NCBI GenBank assembly: GCA_029934775.1
Contig: JAOZLO010000003.1
Span: 1 to 12,170 of the forward strand
DNA length: 12,170 bases
From: Desulfocapsaceae bacterium
GTDB lineage: Bacteria > Desulfobacterota > Desulfobulbia > Desulfobulbales > Desulfocapsaceae
Reading direction: 5' to 3'
The notes beneath the pieces were generated by a model that saw only the letters and a program-made list of their open reading frames with translations, was not told the origin of the DNA and did not search any database. Both the position numbers and the translations under genes were made by a program. Positions 1 to 7,158 of the stretch are shown in pieces; position 1 is the stretch's first letter; the number at the start of each line of letters is the position of its first letter.

Positions 1-120
1 TAAGGCACTAACCTATATGAAAATGATTGTAAAGCTCTAAATCTCTGGTGTTGAATTTGCCAATAGTACCATTCAGCGTCAGTTCCTCACCAAAATGACA
101 CGCAACGAAGAAAATCAAAC

Positions 121-136
121 TTTTACGACGCCATCA
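121..136 (-). repeat. 16-base repeat at the 3' end of cinA (copy 1)
   Basis: Read on the minus strand this is TGATGGCGTCGTAAAA, and its first three bases are the cinA stop codon. The same 16 bases occur on the plus strand at 4929-4944, again starting at a stop codon. Similarity between the two copies stops soon after the A-tract. The sequence beyond this copy (down to about position 59) looks like a decayed longer unit, but I cannot prove that from two copies. Confidence 0.7.
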
Positions 137-1387
137 TGATTGTTTAGCAAGGTGATTCCTCAACAGATCCAAAGCTGTTACCGCAAACATTTTTTTATTC
201 AGATGCCTGTCAGCAAAAGCAAACCTGTATGTTTTGGCTTCCAGAACTGAAGGTCCCGCAAGGCCTATACAGACAGTGCCGACCTGCTTTCCCTCTATTC
301 CTTCTCCCGGACTCGCAATCCCGCAGGTGGCCACACCAAAGTCCGTATCTGCTTTATGTCTTACACCCTGAGCCATCTCAAGAGCTGTCTTTTCATGAAC
401 TGCTCCATACTCTGAAATTGTCTCTTCCTGAACGTTTAAAATAGTAATTTTTGCATAATCAGAACAGGCAGCAGCCCCAAATTTAAAATATTCTGAACAT
501 CCCGCGACATCACTCATCATATTCGAGATCAACCCACCTGTACAAGCCTCTGCAACAGCGAGGGTTTTCTTCTGCTGTACCAGTAAACGCCCAACCTCCT
601 GGGCCATGGACAACCCCTGTGGAGATACTATATTTTCTCCCAGCCGTTCAATTACCCACTGTTTTGCTTTGCCCAAATCAGATTGAGATTTTTTTTCATT
701 ATGCAAAGTATCGTACACAACTATTTTGACCTCTATCACAGGAAAACCTGCTCTGAAACCAAGCCGCATTTCAGGAAAATTTGTCTCAAAGTCATTTAAT
801 AAAAACCCGACCTTTGATTCAGGAAGGCCAAATACAGTCAGTCGCTCAATCAAAATTTCATTGCTTAAATTAAACGTTTCGGCCAATACTTTTTTTACCT
901 CTGTTTCAAACATCATTTTCATTTCAGATGGCACACCGGGCATAAAGACAAACAGACACTTATTGATTGTTATATAAAATCCTGGTGCTGTACCATTATG
1001 ATTTGTCAGTATTTTTGAACCTGAGGGCAGTATCGCCTGCTTTTCATGACGTTTTTCCAATCGAAGTCCTCTCTTCAAAAAATATAACCTCATCGATTCC
1101 AGAGCATCTTTGTGCAGCACAAGCCTGTCATCTGCCGCTTTACTGCAGGCAAAGCTCGTCAGATCATCCTTTGTCGGGCCAAGACCACCTGTGACAAGGC
1201 AGATATCAGCTTGCAAGGAAATATCGCCAATTGTTGAAACAATGACATCAACATCATCACCAATTGCTATGATTTTCTGAACTCCAATGCCCATTTCTTT
1301 GAGTGCTGTGCAAAGAAATGATGCGTTTGTATCAACCAAATCTCCAAGAAGAACTTCATCACCTGTTGAAACAATATGAGCAATCAT
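134..1387 (-). CDS. cinA: CinA-like protein (MoCF-type domain plus PncC-type domain)
   Basis: Full-length two-domain CinA family protein (417 aa, the usual length). Residues 1-170 form the molybdopterin-binding-like (MoCF/COG1058) domain, with GDEVLLG near residue 9, VTGGLGPTKDD at 65-75, NHNGTAPGF at 129-137 and PGVPSEM at 150-156. Residues about 255-415 are the CinA C-terminal domain. In characterised members that domain is nicotinamide-nucleotide amidohydrolase (PncC), which recycles NMN in pyridine nucleotide salvage. The N-terminal domain is linked to ADP-ribose pyrophosphatase activity. In this protein the C-terminal motifs deviate from the family: AEACTGG (279-285) instead of AESCTGG, GCSEYF (296-301) instead of GSSxYF, CSDYAK (308-313) instead of YSNEAK, and GIASPGEG (356-363) instead of GIAGPGG. 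Deamidase activity is therefore doubtful. The ATG at 1387 has an AAGGGA ribosome site. It lies 27 bases after alr on the same strand and is probably co-transcribed with it. Confidence 0.93.
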   Translation of the reverse strand: MIAHIVSTGDEVLLGDLVDTNASFLCTALKEMGIGVQKIIAIGDDVDVIVSTIGDISLQADICLVTGGLGPTKDDLTSFACSKAADDRLVLHKDALESMRLYFLKRGLRLEKRHEKQAILPSGSKILTNHNGTAPGFYITINKCLFVFMPGVPSEMKMMFETEVKKVLAETFNLSNEILIERLTVFGLPESKVGFLLNDFETNFPEMRLGFRAGFPVIEVKIVVYDTLHNEKKSQSDLGKAKQWVIERLGENIVSPQGLSMAQEVGRLLVQQKKTLAVAEACTGGLISNMMSDVAGCSEYFKFGAAACSDYAKITILNVQEETISEYGAVHEKTALEMAQGVRHKADTDFGVATCGIASPGEGIEGKQVGTVCIGLAGPSVLEAKTYRFAFADRHLNKKMFAVTALDLLRNHLAKQS

Positions 1388-1414
1388 AATTTTTCCCTTA
1401 AACCACCGGCCCCG

Positions 1415-2620
1415 CTAAACGGGATTCTCTAGAACTCCACCTGAATAGACACGGGGGACTCTGGCCATTACCGTAGTAACAATTTCATAATTGATAGTTC
1501 CCAGCTCCCGGGCCATCTCTTCTGCCGTTAAAACAGCTTCACCCTGCCGTCCTATAATAACAACTTCATCTCCACAGCGAACTCCTTCGATATGGCCGAC
1601 ATCAATTATAGTCTGATCCATACATACCCGACCCACAACCGGTGCCCGCTGCCCTTTGACCAGCATTACTCCGGATGATGACAGTTGCCGGCTGTAGCCG
1701 TCTCCATAACCAACCGGGACTGTGGCAAGCCGGGTTGCATGCGATGTGCTGTACGTTTCCCCATAACTGACTTTAAAGCCCTCGGGGACATTTTTGACCT
1801 GGGCAACACGCGCTTTTAACTGCATAGCTGGTTGCAAATGAATTTTATCATGTGCTACCTCAGCGGAGGGATACAGGCCGTACAACATGATTCCCGGACG
1901 AACCATATCAAAATGAGATTCTGGCAGATCAATAACAGCACCACTGTTGGCAGAATGTTTAATGGGAATATGCAAACCATCTGCTTCAAGAAGAGAAATA
2001 ACATCCTGAAAGAGCAGCAACTGTTTGTTGGCACTCGTTTTATCGGCAGCATCACTTGCTGCAAAATGAGTAAAAACACCCTCGGTTTGCAAATTGGAAA
2101 GATTAAATATTGCAGTAACAGACTCGCAAATATCACTCTTTCTTCCTTTATGGTAGTAGCTTTCACCTTGTAACGTTTCAGGTACAAGCCCTAAACGACC
2201 CATACCTGAATCAATCTTAATATGTATTTTAATGTGACCATTGGCCACTCGGGCGTTTTCATCCAACGCAACAGCATAGCCCGGTGAAAAAACGGTTTGT
2301 GTCAAATTATGCTTTATCAATTCTTCCGCAGCATCTGGTGGTGTGTAGCCGAATACTAAAATCTGGTTTTTAATACCAGACTTTCGCAAAATGATTGCTT
2401 CACCGAGCCTGGCCACTCCAAAAGTATCTGCTCCAGCTACCTTCATTACACGTGCTGCATCCACAATACCATGGCCGTATGCATCAGCTTTAACTACAGC
2501 CATAATCCTGCTTCCAGGATTTATCAGCTGCCGTACGGCTTCAATATTATGTGCAATAGCACCCAGGTCTATTTCAGCCCAAATTGGATAATGTTCTTTA
2601 ACTGTATTCATAGAAACCAA
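1415..2620 (-). CDS. alr: Alanine racemase
   Basis: PLP-dependent alanine racemase, which interconverts L- and D-alanine for peptidoglycan in the cytoplasm. The PLP lysine K44 sits in VVKADAYGHG. GMGRLG (139-144), HSANSGA (222-228), RPGIMLYG (241-248), the catalytic tyrosine Y286 in SYGE, VGYGDGYSR (303-311) and MDQ (334-336) are all present, so the enzyme looks active. At 401 aa it is longer than the usual 360-380. The extra length is mostly at about residues 147-172, between GMGRLGL and the GVFTHFA strand, and is hydrophilic. The start is a decision point. TTG at 2620 has GGAGGG at 2636-2631, 10 bases upstream. The ATG at 2611 would lie 19 bases from that site, so I prefer TTG. The gene follows the lipoprotein gene by 44 bases and precedes cinA by 27 bases on the same strand. 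Confidence 0.96.
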   Translation of the reverse strand: MVSMNTVKEHYPIWAEIDLGAIAHNIEAVRQLINPGSRIMAVVKADAYGHGIVDAARVMKVAGADTFGVARLGEAIILRKSGIKNQILVFGYTPPDAAEELIKHNLTQTVFSPGYAVALDENARVANGHIKIHIKIDSGMGRLGLVPETLQGESYYHKGRKSDICESVTAIFNLSNLQTEGVFTHFAASDAADKTSANKQLLLFQDVISLLEADGLHIPIKHSANSGAVIDLPESHFDMVRPGIMLYGLYPSAEVAHDKIHLQPAMQLKARVAQVKNVPEGFKVSYGETYSTSHATRLATVPVGYGDGYSRQLSSSGVMLVKGQRAPVVGRVCMDQTIIDVGHIEGVRCGDEVVIIGRQGEAVLTAEEMARELGTINYEIVTTVMARVPRVYSGGVLENPV

Positions 2621-2664
2621 TTTTTTACACCCCTCCGATAAACGGAAAGAGATCTCTAAGGTGC

Positions 2665-3741
2665 TCAGCCGGCAGGAAGCGTAATCAGCGGAACGAGCCC
2701 CTGAGAACCACTCTCAGCAAGTGAGAATAAAAATAATAAAAATGAAAATATTCGCTTTGAACGAAAATCAGTGTCTTCTATGTAGAACCAGTAATCATGA
2801 TATTCAATAGCCAGAAAAGCATCATCGGGTTCCTCTTTGCTGCTCTTGATATAAAATCGTGGACGTATCTCACCACCAGAGACTGACGTTGAATAATTAC
2901 CCGGTGATGCCCTGGTTTCCTCAATATGTTTTTGGGGAACTCTTACGTTTTTCGATAGCTCAAGAATAATATCCAACATAGACCGCGTATGCATGGCTAT
3001 TTCAGTATCACTTGAGGCGGACGATCCATAAGCCAGATTAAAATTTCTTTTATCCGGATTCAGTTTTAATAACTCAAGGACATAGAGCACCTGCAGCTCA
3101 AACTCTTTGTCTATATTGCGCCGAAAAAAGACAATAGAGTTTCCACTGTCCTGTTTCACAAGCCTTGTCCCGACCCCGCCGGCCTGCTGTATATAAATTA
3201 ATGCTTCAAGTAACTGGTTAAACTCCTCATCAGCGTTACGATTAATCGTCAGTCTGCCACTGCTGTTATACAGATCGTTGATTGCGGATAGACAGATACC
3301 AAAAATTAAATCCACACTCCAGCCTGACTGTACAAGGACCAAAAGTGCGTGGGGGGGGATAGGTGTGAGAAGACTCTTAGAAAATTTTTTCCCCGTCAAA
3401 GGGCTGTAAGTGATAGTCGGACGATCTGCATACTTTCCTTTACCTCCCAGGTAAAGGCCATCTCCCAGGAAATTCCCGGATCGCAATTCAGCACTTGCAT
3501 TCAACTCTCTCTCCAGGCTGTATTGATTGACTATCGAACTGACCTCAAGAAAAATAGGCGTATCTCCATATCGCAATTTAATGATATTGAGCAACATCAT
3601 CTTTTTCCACGATTCGGCAATGGAAGAAGAGTAGTCAAAACGATCCTTTTCAATTGTGGACGGGCCAATAGTTGCACATCCTGAAAACAGGATGAGGAGA
3701 GTCAGGCCGATACAAGTTCTTCGCCACATCAAAATATTCAT
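2665..3741 (-). CDS. Conserved lipoprotein of unknown function
   Basis: A 358-aa protein with a short lipoprotein signal: an RR-containing N-terminus, a hydrophobic stretch at 11-19, and a lipobox-like FSGC with the modified cysteine at C22. It is therefore probably anchored in the outer or inner membrane on the periplasmic side. I recognise the pattern that follows (GPSTIEKDRFDYSSSI, SWKKMMLLNIIKLRYGD, DRPTITYSPLTG, PIPPH, LVQSGWSVDL, SINDLYN) as a widespread but unnamed proteobacterial family with no known reaction. The C-terminus is hydrophobic (LLFLFSLAESG). The conserved PIPP motif (127-130) is encoded by a run of eight C on the coding strand. ATG at 3741 gives the intact signal. It has only a weak purine-rich ribosome site (GAGAAAAAG). 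It is first in a minus-strand group with alr and cinA, though a shared role is not implied. Confidence 0.85.
   Translation of the reverse strand: MNILMWRRTCIGLTLLILFSGCATIGPSTIEKDRFDYSSSIAESWKKMMLLNIIKLRYGDTPIFLEVSSIVNQYSLERELNASAELRSGNFLGDGLYLGGKGKYADRPTITYSPLTGKKFSKSLLTPIPPHALLVLVQSGWSVDLIFGICLSAINDLYNSSGRLTINRNADEEFNQLLEALIYIQQAGGVGTRLVKQDSGNSIVFFRRNIDKEFELQVLYVLELLKLNPDKRNFNLAYGSSASSDTEIAMHTRSMLDIILELSKNVRVPQKHIEETRASPGNYSTSVSGGEIRPRFYIKSSKEEPDDAFLAIEYHDYWFYIEDTDFRSKRIFSFLLFLFSLAESGSQGLVPLITLPAG
3351..3358. repeat. Eight-base G/C homopolymer inside the lipoprotein gene
   Basis: Eight consecutive G on the plus strand (C on the coding strand) spanning codons 128-130 of the lipoprotein gene. 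The frame is open across it. Mononucleotide tracts of this length are prone to slippage during replication and to indels during sequencing. Confidence 0.9.
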
Positions 3742-3989
3742 CTTTTTCTCTATAATTTTTTTATTAAGGAAAAATATTCTTCTATCATGCCTTATAACTG
3801 TTTTTACAGACAGAGATAGCTGATAATTAAAGCAAATACAGACTTGGGTGTCCAGTTATAATTGAAGATTAAGAGTATTTGTGAAGTGAAATTAAAAAAT
3901 CTGCCTCTGGTTTTTTCAGAAAAACTCAGGTAAGAGTGGAAGTAGGTGCATAAGATTTTTAACCGTTCCCCTCAAATCTTGGAGATAAA
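3742..3989. promoter_or_regulatory. AT-rich divergent intergenic region (lipoprotein / sphA-like)
   Basis: This 248-base gap separates two divergent genes and must hold both promoters. On the plus strand a perfect TATAAT hexamer lies at 3857-3862, but no good -35 box is placed 16-18 bases upstream, so it is only a candidate. A 7-bp inverted repeat, AAGATTT (3952-3958) with AAATCTT (3974-3980), ends directly against the GGAGA ribosome site of the outer-membrane protein gene and could limit its translation. I see no open reading frame or other repeat here. Confidence 0.35.
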
Positions 3990-4931
3990 ATGAGACATCG
4001 GATCGCCAGTGTAATCTCGACCCTGTTGCTGCTTGCTGTCATTCCCGGATCAGCTGCAGCCTATGATCTGCCCGCGGTAAACCTCGGTTTCACCAGTTTT
4101 GTCGACGGTGGCCCTCCTGCCGGTCCCGGATTCTATTTCACCCAGTACCTGCAGTACTATTCAGCAGACCAGCTCAATGACGGTAATGGCAATGCTTTCC
4201 CTTTCCCCAATCCCGACCTTAATGTCTGGATAAGCCTGTCCCAGGGAATTTACCAGTCTGACCAGGAACTCTTCCTGGGCGGCAAATGGGGCCTGGATCT
4301 TATAGTTCCTGTGGTAAGCCTTGACATGTCGTACAGCGCGTCCGGACCGTTCCCCCAGGATAATGGTTCAGGTTTGGGGGATGTGCTGATCGGCCCATTC
4401 ATCCAGTGGGATCCTGTCATGAAAAATGGGAGACCGTTGTTCATGCACCGCATTGAGTTACAGATGATTTTCCCCACCGGTAAATATGATGAAGACAAAT
4501 CTTTGAACCCGGGCAGCAACTTTTTCTCCTTTAACCCCTACTGGGCCGGGACCCTGTTCATGACTCCCAACTGGACAGCAACAACCCGTATTCACTATCT
4601 GTGGAATGCAGAAAACAGCGACGCCTTCGGCAGTAGTGACAAAAGCACTGCCGGCCAGGCAATACATCTGAACTTTGCCACAGCCTATGCTGTTATCCCC
4701 AATACCCTGCGTCTTGGGATCAACGGGTACTATCTTAAACAAATCACTGACAGCGAAGTGGACGGACAGGATGTGGATAACAGTAGAGAGGAAGTTTTTG
4801 CGGCAGGTCCCGGAGCCTTATGGTCTTTCTCCCAGAACAACCACCTGTTCTTTAACGCCTACTTCGAAACAGGTGCTGAAAACAGGTCTGAAGGTCAGCG
4901 CTATACACTGCGCTTCGTCCACCATTTTTGA
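3990..4931 (+). CDS. SphA/phenol-degradation MetA-family outer-membrane protein
   Basis: A 313-aa exported protein. The signal peptide is residues 1-24 (basic MRHR, hydrophobic core, AAA cleavage region before YDLP). The body alternates aromatic and polar residues as outer-membrane beta-strands do, and it ends in the terminal phenylalanine (RFVHHF) typical of proteins handled by the Bam machinery. [13 protein letters not shown] (about 128-140), [11 protein letters not shown] (about 159-169) and [10 protein letters not shown] match the Phenol_MetA_deg/SphA family (PF13557). Some members of that family lie in aromatic-degradation clusters, and their transport role is mostly inferred. ATG at 3990 has GGAGA five bases upstream. 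The gene stands alone, converging on the E1 beta gene 58 bases downstream, so a link to that pathway is only positional. The body looks more GC-rich than the minus-strand genes to its left. Confidence 0.82.
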   Translation: MRHRIASVISTLLLLAVIPGSAAAYDLPAVNLGFTSFVDGGPPAGPGFYFTQYLQYYSADQLNDGNGNAFPFPNPDLNVWISLSQGIYQSDQELFLGGKWGLDLIVPVVSLDMSYSASGPFPQDNGSGLGDVLIGPFIQWDPVMKNGRPLFMHRIELQMIFPTGKYDEDKSLNPGSNFFSFNPYWAGTLFMTPNWTATTRIHYLWNAENSDAFGSSDKSTAGQAIHLNFATAYAVIPNTLRLGINGYYLKQITDSEVDGQDVDNSREEVFAAGPGALWSFSQNNHLFFNAYFETGAENRSEGQRYTLRFVHHF

Positions 4932-4944
4932 TGGCGTCGTAAAA
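4929..4944 (+). repeat. 16-base repeat at the 3' end of the outer-membrane protein gene (copy 2)
   Basis: TGATGGCGTCGTAAAA, beginning with the stop codon TGA, is identical to the minus-strand sequence at 136-121 behind cinA. The two copies are in inverted orientation and bracket about 4.8 kb. Sequence after it (4945-4989) contains a small CGCG-rich palindromic stretch but no clear terminator for either of the two converging genes. Confidence 0.7.
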
Positions 4945-4989
4945 AGTCTCCATCCGTAGTCTCGCGCGCTCGCGTACCCCTGTCTGCAC

Positions 4990-5982
4990 TTATCGGGAAG
5001 CCGTCCAGGAGACAGCAGAGCGCGCAGCCTCAACCACATCGGCAACTTTGGGCATGCAGAAATCCTCCATGGCCGGCGAAAAGGGCATGGGCACGTCTCT
5101 TGCGGCAACACGTTTGACAGGTGCCTTGAGAAGATCAAACAGCTCCTCCTGTATAAGGGCACAGAGCTCAGCTCCAAAACCACCGGTCAAACAGGCTTCA
5201 TGGACGGTAACAGCGCGGCGGGTCTTTTTTATGGAACTGATCACAGTATCCATATCCAGGGGTTTGAGGGTCCTCAAGTCGACAATTTCAGCATCAATAT
5301 TCTGCCCGGCCAATATTTTGGCCGCTTCTAAGCAGAGATAATAACCTGAGCCGTAACATATAAGAGTGACATCCTTACCCTGACGTTTGACAGCAGCCTT
5401 ACCGAGAGGAATCAGGTATTCCTCTTTTTGAACAGGCCCCTGCCTGGAAAAAAGGTTCTTATTTTGAAAAAACATCACCGGATCGTCGTCGCGAACTGCT
5501 GATTTGATCAACCCTTTGACATCAGCCGGCTCACTGGGAACCACCACTTTGAGCCCCGGAACATGTACAAACCAGGCCTCCAGGGACTGAGAATGCTGGG
5601 CGGCGGCCCTGATACCTGCACCGTCGGGGCACCACACCACAAGCGGCATCTTAACCTGGCCGCCAAACATGTAACGGATTTTGGCAGCCTGGTTAACCAG
5701 CTCATCCATACAGCAGGTGACAAAATCAGAGAAGTGCAAATCGACAATGGGACGCATACCGGTCAGTGCCGACCCCACCCCCACCCCTACAATGGCGGCC
5801 TCACTGATGGGTGTATCGATAATCCGGTCAGGGAAATTTTCCGGGAGCCCCTTAAACTGACCGAAAAGGCCGGCATGGGCCGTCAGGTCTTCACCCAGAA
5901 TAAATACAGTTTCATCTCTTTTCATCTCTTCGTGGAGAGCCTCAGACAGGGCGGCAGAGGCACTCAGAATCCTTTCAGTCAT
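4990..5982 (-). CDS. acoB: ThDP-dependent dehydrogenase E1 beta subunit (acetoin/pyruvate type)
   Basis: A 330-aa beta subunit of a heterotetrameric 2-oxo-acid/acetoin dehydrogenase E1. With the alpha subunit it binds thiamine diphosphate and attacks a 2-oxo acid or acetoin. E61 in DTPISEAA is the conserved glutamate that activates ThDP. Other landmarks are FSDFVTCCMDELVNQAAKIR (84-103), QHSQSLEAWFVHVPGLKVVVP (129-149), VDLRTLKPLD and HEACLTGGFGAEL. Two usually conserved positions differ: VVWCPDG (115-121) where relatives often have VIRxPxG, and FFQNK (171-175) where FxE is common. Both lie near the core of the enzyme. ATG at 5982 has AAGGA about 10 bases upstream. The gene follows the alpha subunit by 21 bases. 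No E2 (lipoyl acyltransferase) or E3 gene follows, since the next gene converges on it. The symbol is by similarity and pyruvate-dehydrogenase-type use is equally possible. Confidence 0.88.
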   Translation of the reverse strand: MTERILSASAALSEALHEEMKRDETVFILGEDLTAHAGLFGQFKGLPENFPDRIIDTPISEAAIVGVGVGSALTGMRPIVDLHFSDFVTCCMDELVNQAAKIRYMFGGQVKMPLVVWCPDGAGIRAAAQHSQSLEAWFVHVPGLKVVVPSEPADVKGLIKSAVRDDDPVMFFQNKNLFSRQGPVQKEEYLIPLGKAAVKRQGKDVTLICYGSGYYLCLEAAKILAGQNIDAEIVDLRTLKPLDMDTVISSIKKTRRAVTVHEACLTGGFGAELCALIQEELFDLLKAPVKRVAARDVPMPFSPAMEDFCMPKVADVVEAARSAVSWTASR

Positions 5983-6003
5983 AGTAGTAGTTCCTTTTTA
6001 ATT

Positions 6004-6972
6004 CTAAGGGTTCACAAAGAGATCTTCCAGAGCCTCTTCCGGTTCGGGGAAAGGGCTGTCTTTTGCATAAGAGATCGCTTCTTCAAGTGCTGCAGCCGCA
6101 TCGTCCCATATCTTGAGGTTCATCTTCTCATCCAGAATCCCATCAGTCACCAGATAATCATACATCCGTTTGATCGGGTCGTTTTTTTCCTGCCACGGAG
6201 TAATTTCCGCCTGAGCCCGATACTTCTGCGGATCTCCTTCGAAGTGACCACGGATACGATATGTCTTGTTTTCAATCAGTGTGGGCCCTTTGCCGCTGCG
6301 CGCTCGTTCAACCGCCTCCAGAGTAGCTTTCCTGACAGCAATGAGATCATTGCCATCCACAACGACACCGGGCATATTATAGCCGGCCGCCCGGCAACTG
6401 ATATCCTCAACCGCGCATGATACTTCCAGGGGAGTGGTGGAGGCCCACTGGTTATTTTCCAGCGCGAAGATAATCGGCAGTTTCCACACAGACGCCAGGT
6501 TCATAACTTCGTGGACCGTGCCGCGGTTGGCAGCACCATCACCAAAAAAGCAGACCGCCACCTGATCTGTTTTGCGCATTTTGATGGAAAATCCTGCCCC
6601 GGCAATTATGGGCAGACCACCTGCGACAACACCATTTGCACCCAGAATACCGATGGAAAAATCAGCAATATGCATGGATCCGCCTTTGCCCTTGCAATAG
6701 CCCGTTTTTCTGCCAAACAGTTCAGCCGTCATGCGCTTTAAGTCTGCGCCTTTGGCGATCATATGGCCATGCCCCCGATGCGTAGTGATCACATAGTCAT
6801 CAGCTTGCAGGCAGGAGCAGACACCTACACTGCTGGCTTCCTGGCCGATGGACAGGTGAATAAAACCAGGTATTTCACCAGCGGCAAAATACTCTCCGGC
6901 CACTGTCTCAAACGTACGCACTGTGACCATGCGGTTATAAAGCTCCAAGAGCATTCCAGCATCTTCAGCCAT
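6004..6972 (-). CDS. acoA: ThDP-dependent dehydrogenase E1 alpha subunit (acetoin/pyruvate type)
   Basis: A 322-aa alpha subunit holding most of the thiamine diphosphate site. The classical ThDP/Mg motif runs from GDGAAN (144-149) to ENNQWA (172-177). THRGHGH (64-70), KGKGGSMHIAD (94-104), GANGVVAGG (111-119) and the active-site loop RIRGHFEGD (239-247) are present. GHFEGD is closer to acetoin-dehydrogenase-type proteins than to the GHS loop of animal pyruvate dehydrogenase. The length equals bacterial AcoA and lacks the N-terminal extension of many PDH alpha subunits. ATG at 6972 has AAGGAG seven bases upstream. It pairs with the beta subunit 21 bases downstream. Upstream, on the same strand, a 145-bp palindromic element separates it from the dehydrogenase gene. 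Acetoin, pyruvate or another short 2-oxo acid are all possible substrates. Confidence 0.88.
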   Translation of the reverse strand: MAEDAGMLLELYNRMVTVRTFETVAGEYFAAGEIPGFIHLSIGQEASSVGVCSCLQADDYVITTHRGHGHMIAKGADLKRMTAELFGRKTGYCKGKGGSMHIADFSIGILGANGVVAGGLPIIAGAGFSIKMRKTDQVAVCFFGDGAANRGTVHEVMNLASVWKLPIIFALENNQWASTTPLEVSCAVEDISCRAAGYNMPGVVVDGNDLIAVRKATLEAVERARSGKGPTLIENKTYRIRGHFEGDPQKYRAQAEITPWQEKNDPIKRMYDYLVTDGILDEKMNLKIWDDAAAALEEAISYAKDSPFPEPEEALEDLFVNP

Positions 6973-7004
6973 TATCTTCTCCTTGTTTTTGAATCATTCC
7001 TTGC

Positions 7005-7149
7005 CAGGAGGCTGTCCGAGAACAGACATTTTGTCTAAAATCAAGGCATTTTCAAAAAATTAGCACAGTCATATAGTTAATATTACGAGCATAATTTTTT
7101 GTGAATAACAAAGAGTTTGGACGAAATGGCATTCTCGGACAGGCTCCTG
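7005..7149. mobile_element. 145-bp MITE-like imperfect palindrome
   Basis: The ends are 18-base terminal inverted repeats with one mismatch: CAGGAGGCTGTCCGAGAA at 7005-7022 against TTCTCGGACAGGCTCCTG at 7132-7149. Inside them the arms keep weaker complementarity (CATTTTGTCTAAA against CATTTCGTCCAAA, and AAAAAATTA in both arms), so the whole unit folds around about 7077. The middle is very AT-rich. There is no coding capacity and I see no clear target-site duplication. It starts 9 bases after the dehydrogenase stop and ends 32 bases before the E1 alpha start. A weak minus-strand promoter (TTCACA, 17 bases, TATTAA) can be drawn inside it. Confidence 0.7.
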
Positions 7150-7158
7150 AGAACCCCG

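Noticed and set aside
2648..2657. 10-bp palindrome AGAGATCTCT between the lipoprotein and alr genes
   Set aside because: Too short to be distinguished from chance, and there is no promoter or repeat partner nearby.
4945..4989. Possible bidirectional terminator between the two converging genes
   Set aside because: The CGCG-rich stretch makes only a tiny stem and has no U-tract on either strand, so I cannot call a terminator.
5563..6420. Long plus-strand open frame (285 codons) across the E1 alpha/beta genes
   Set aside because: It is antisense to two proteins with clear ThDP-enzyme motifs, its translation has no recognisable domain, and it lacks a proper ribosome site.
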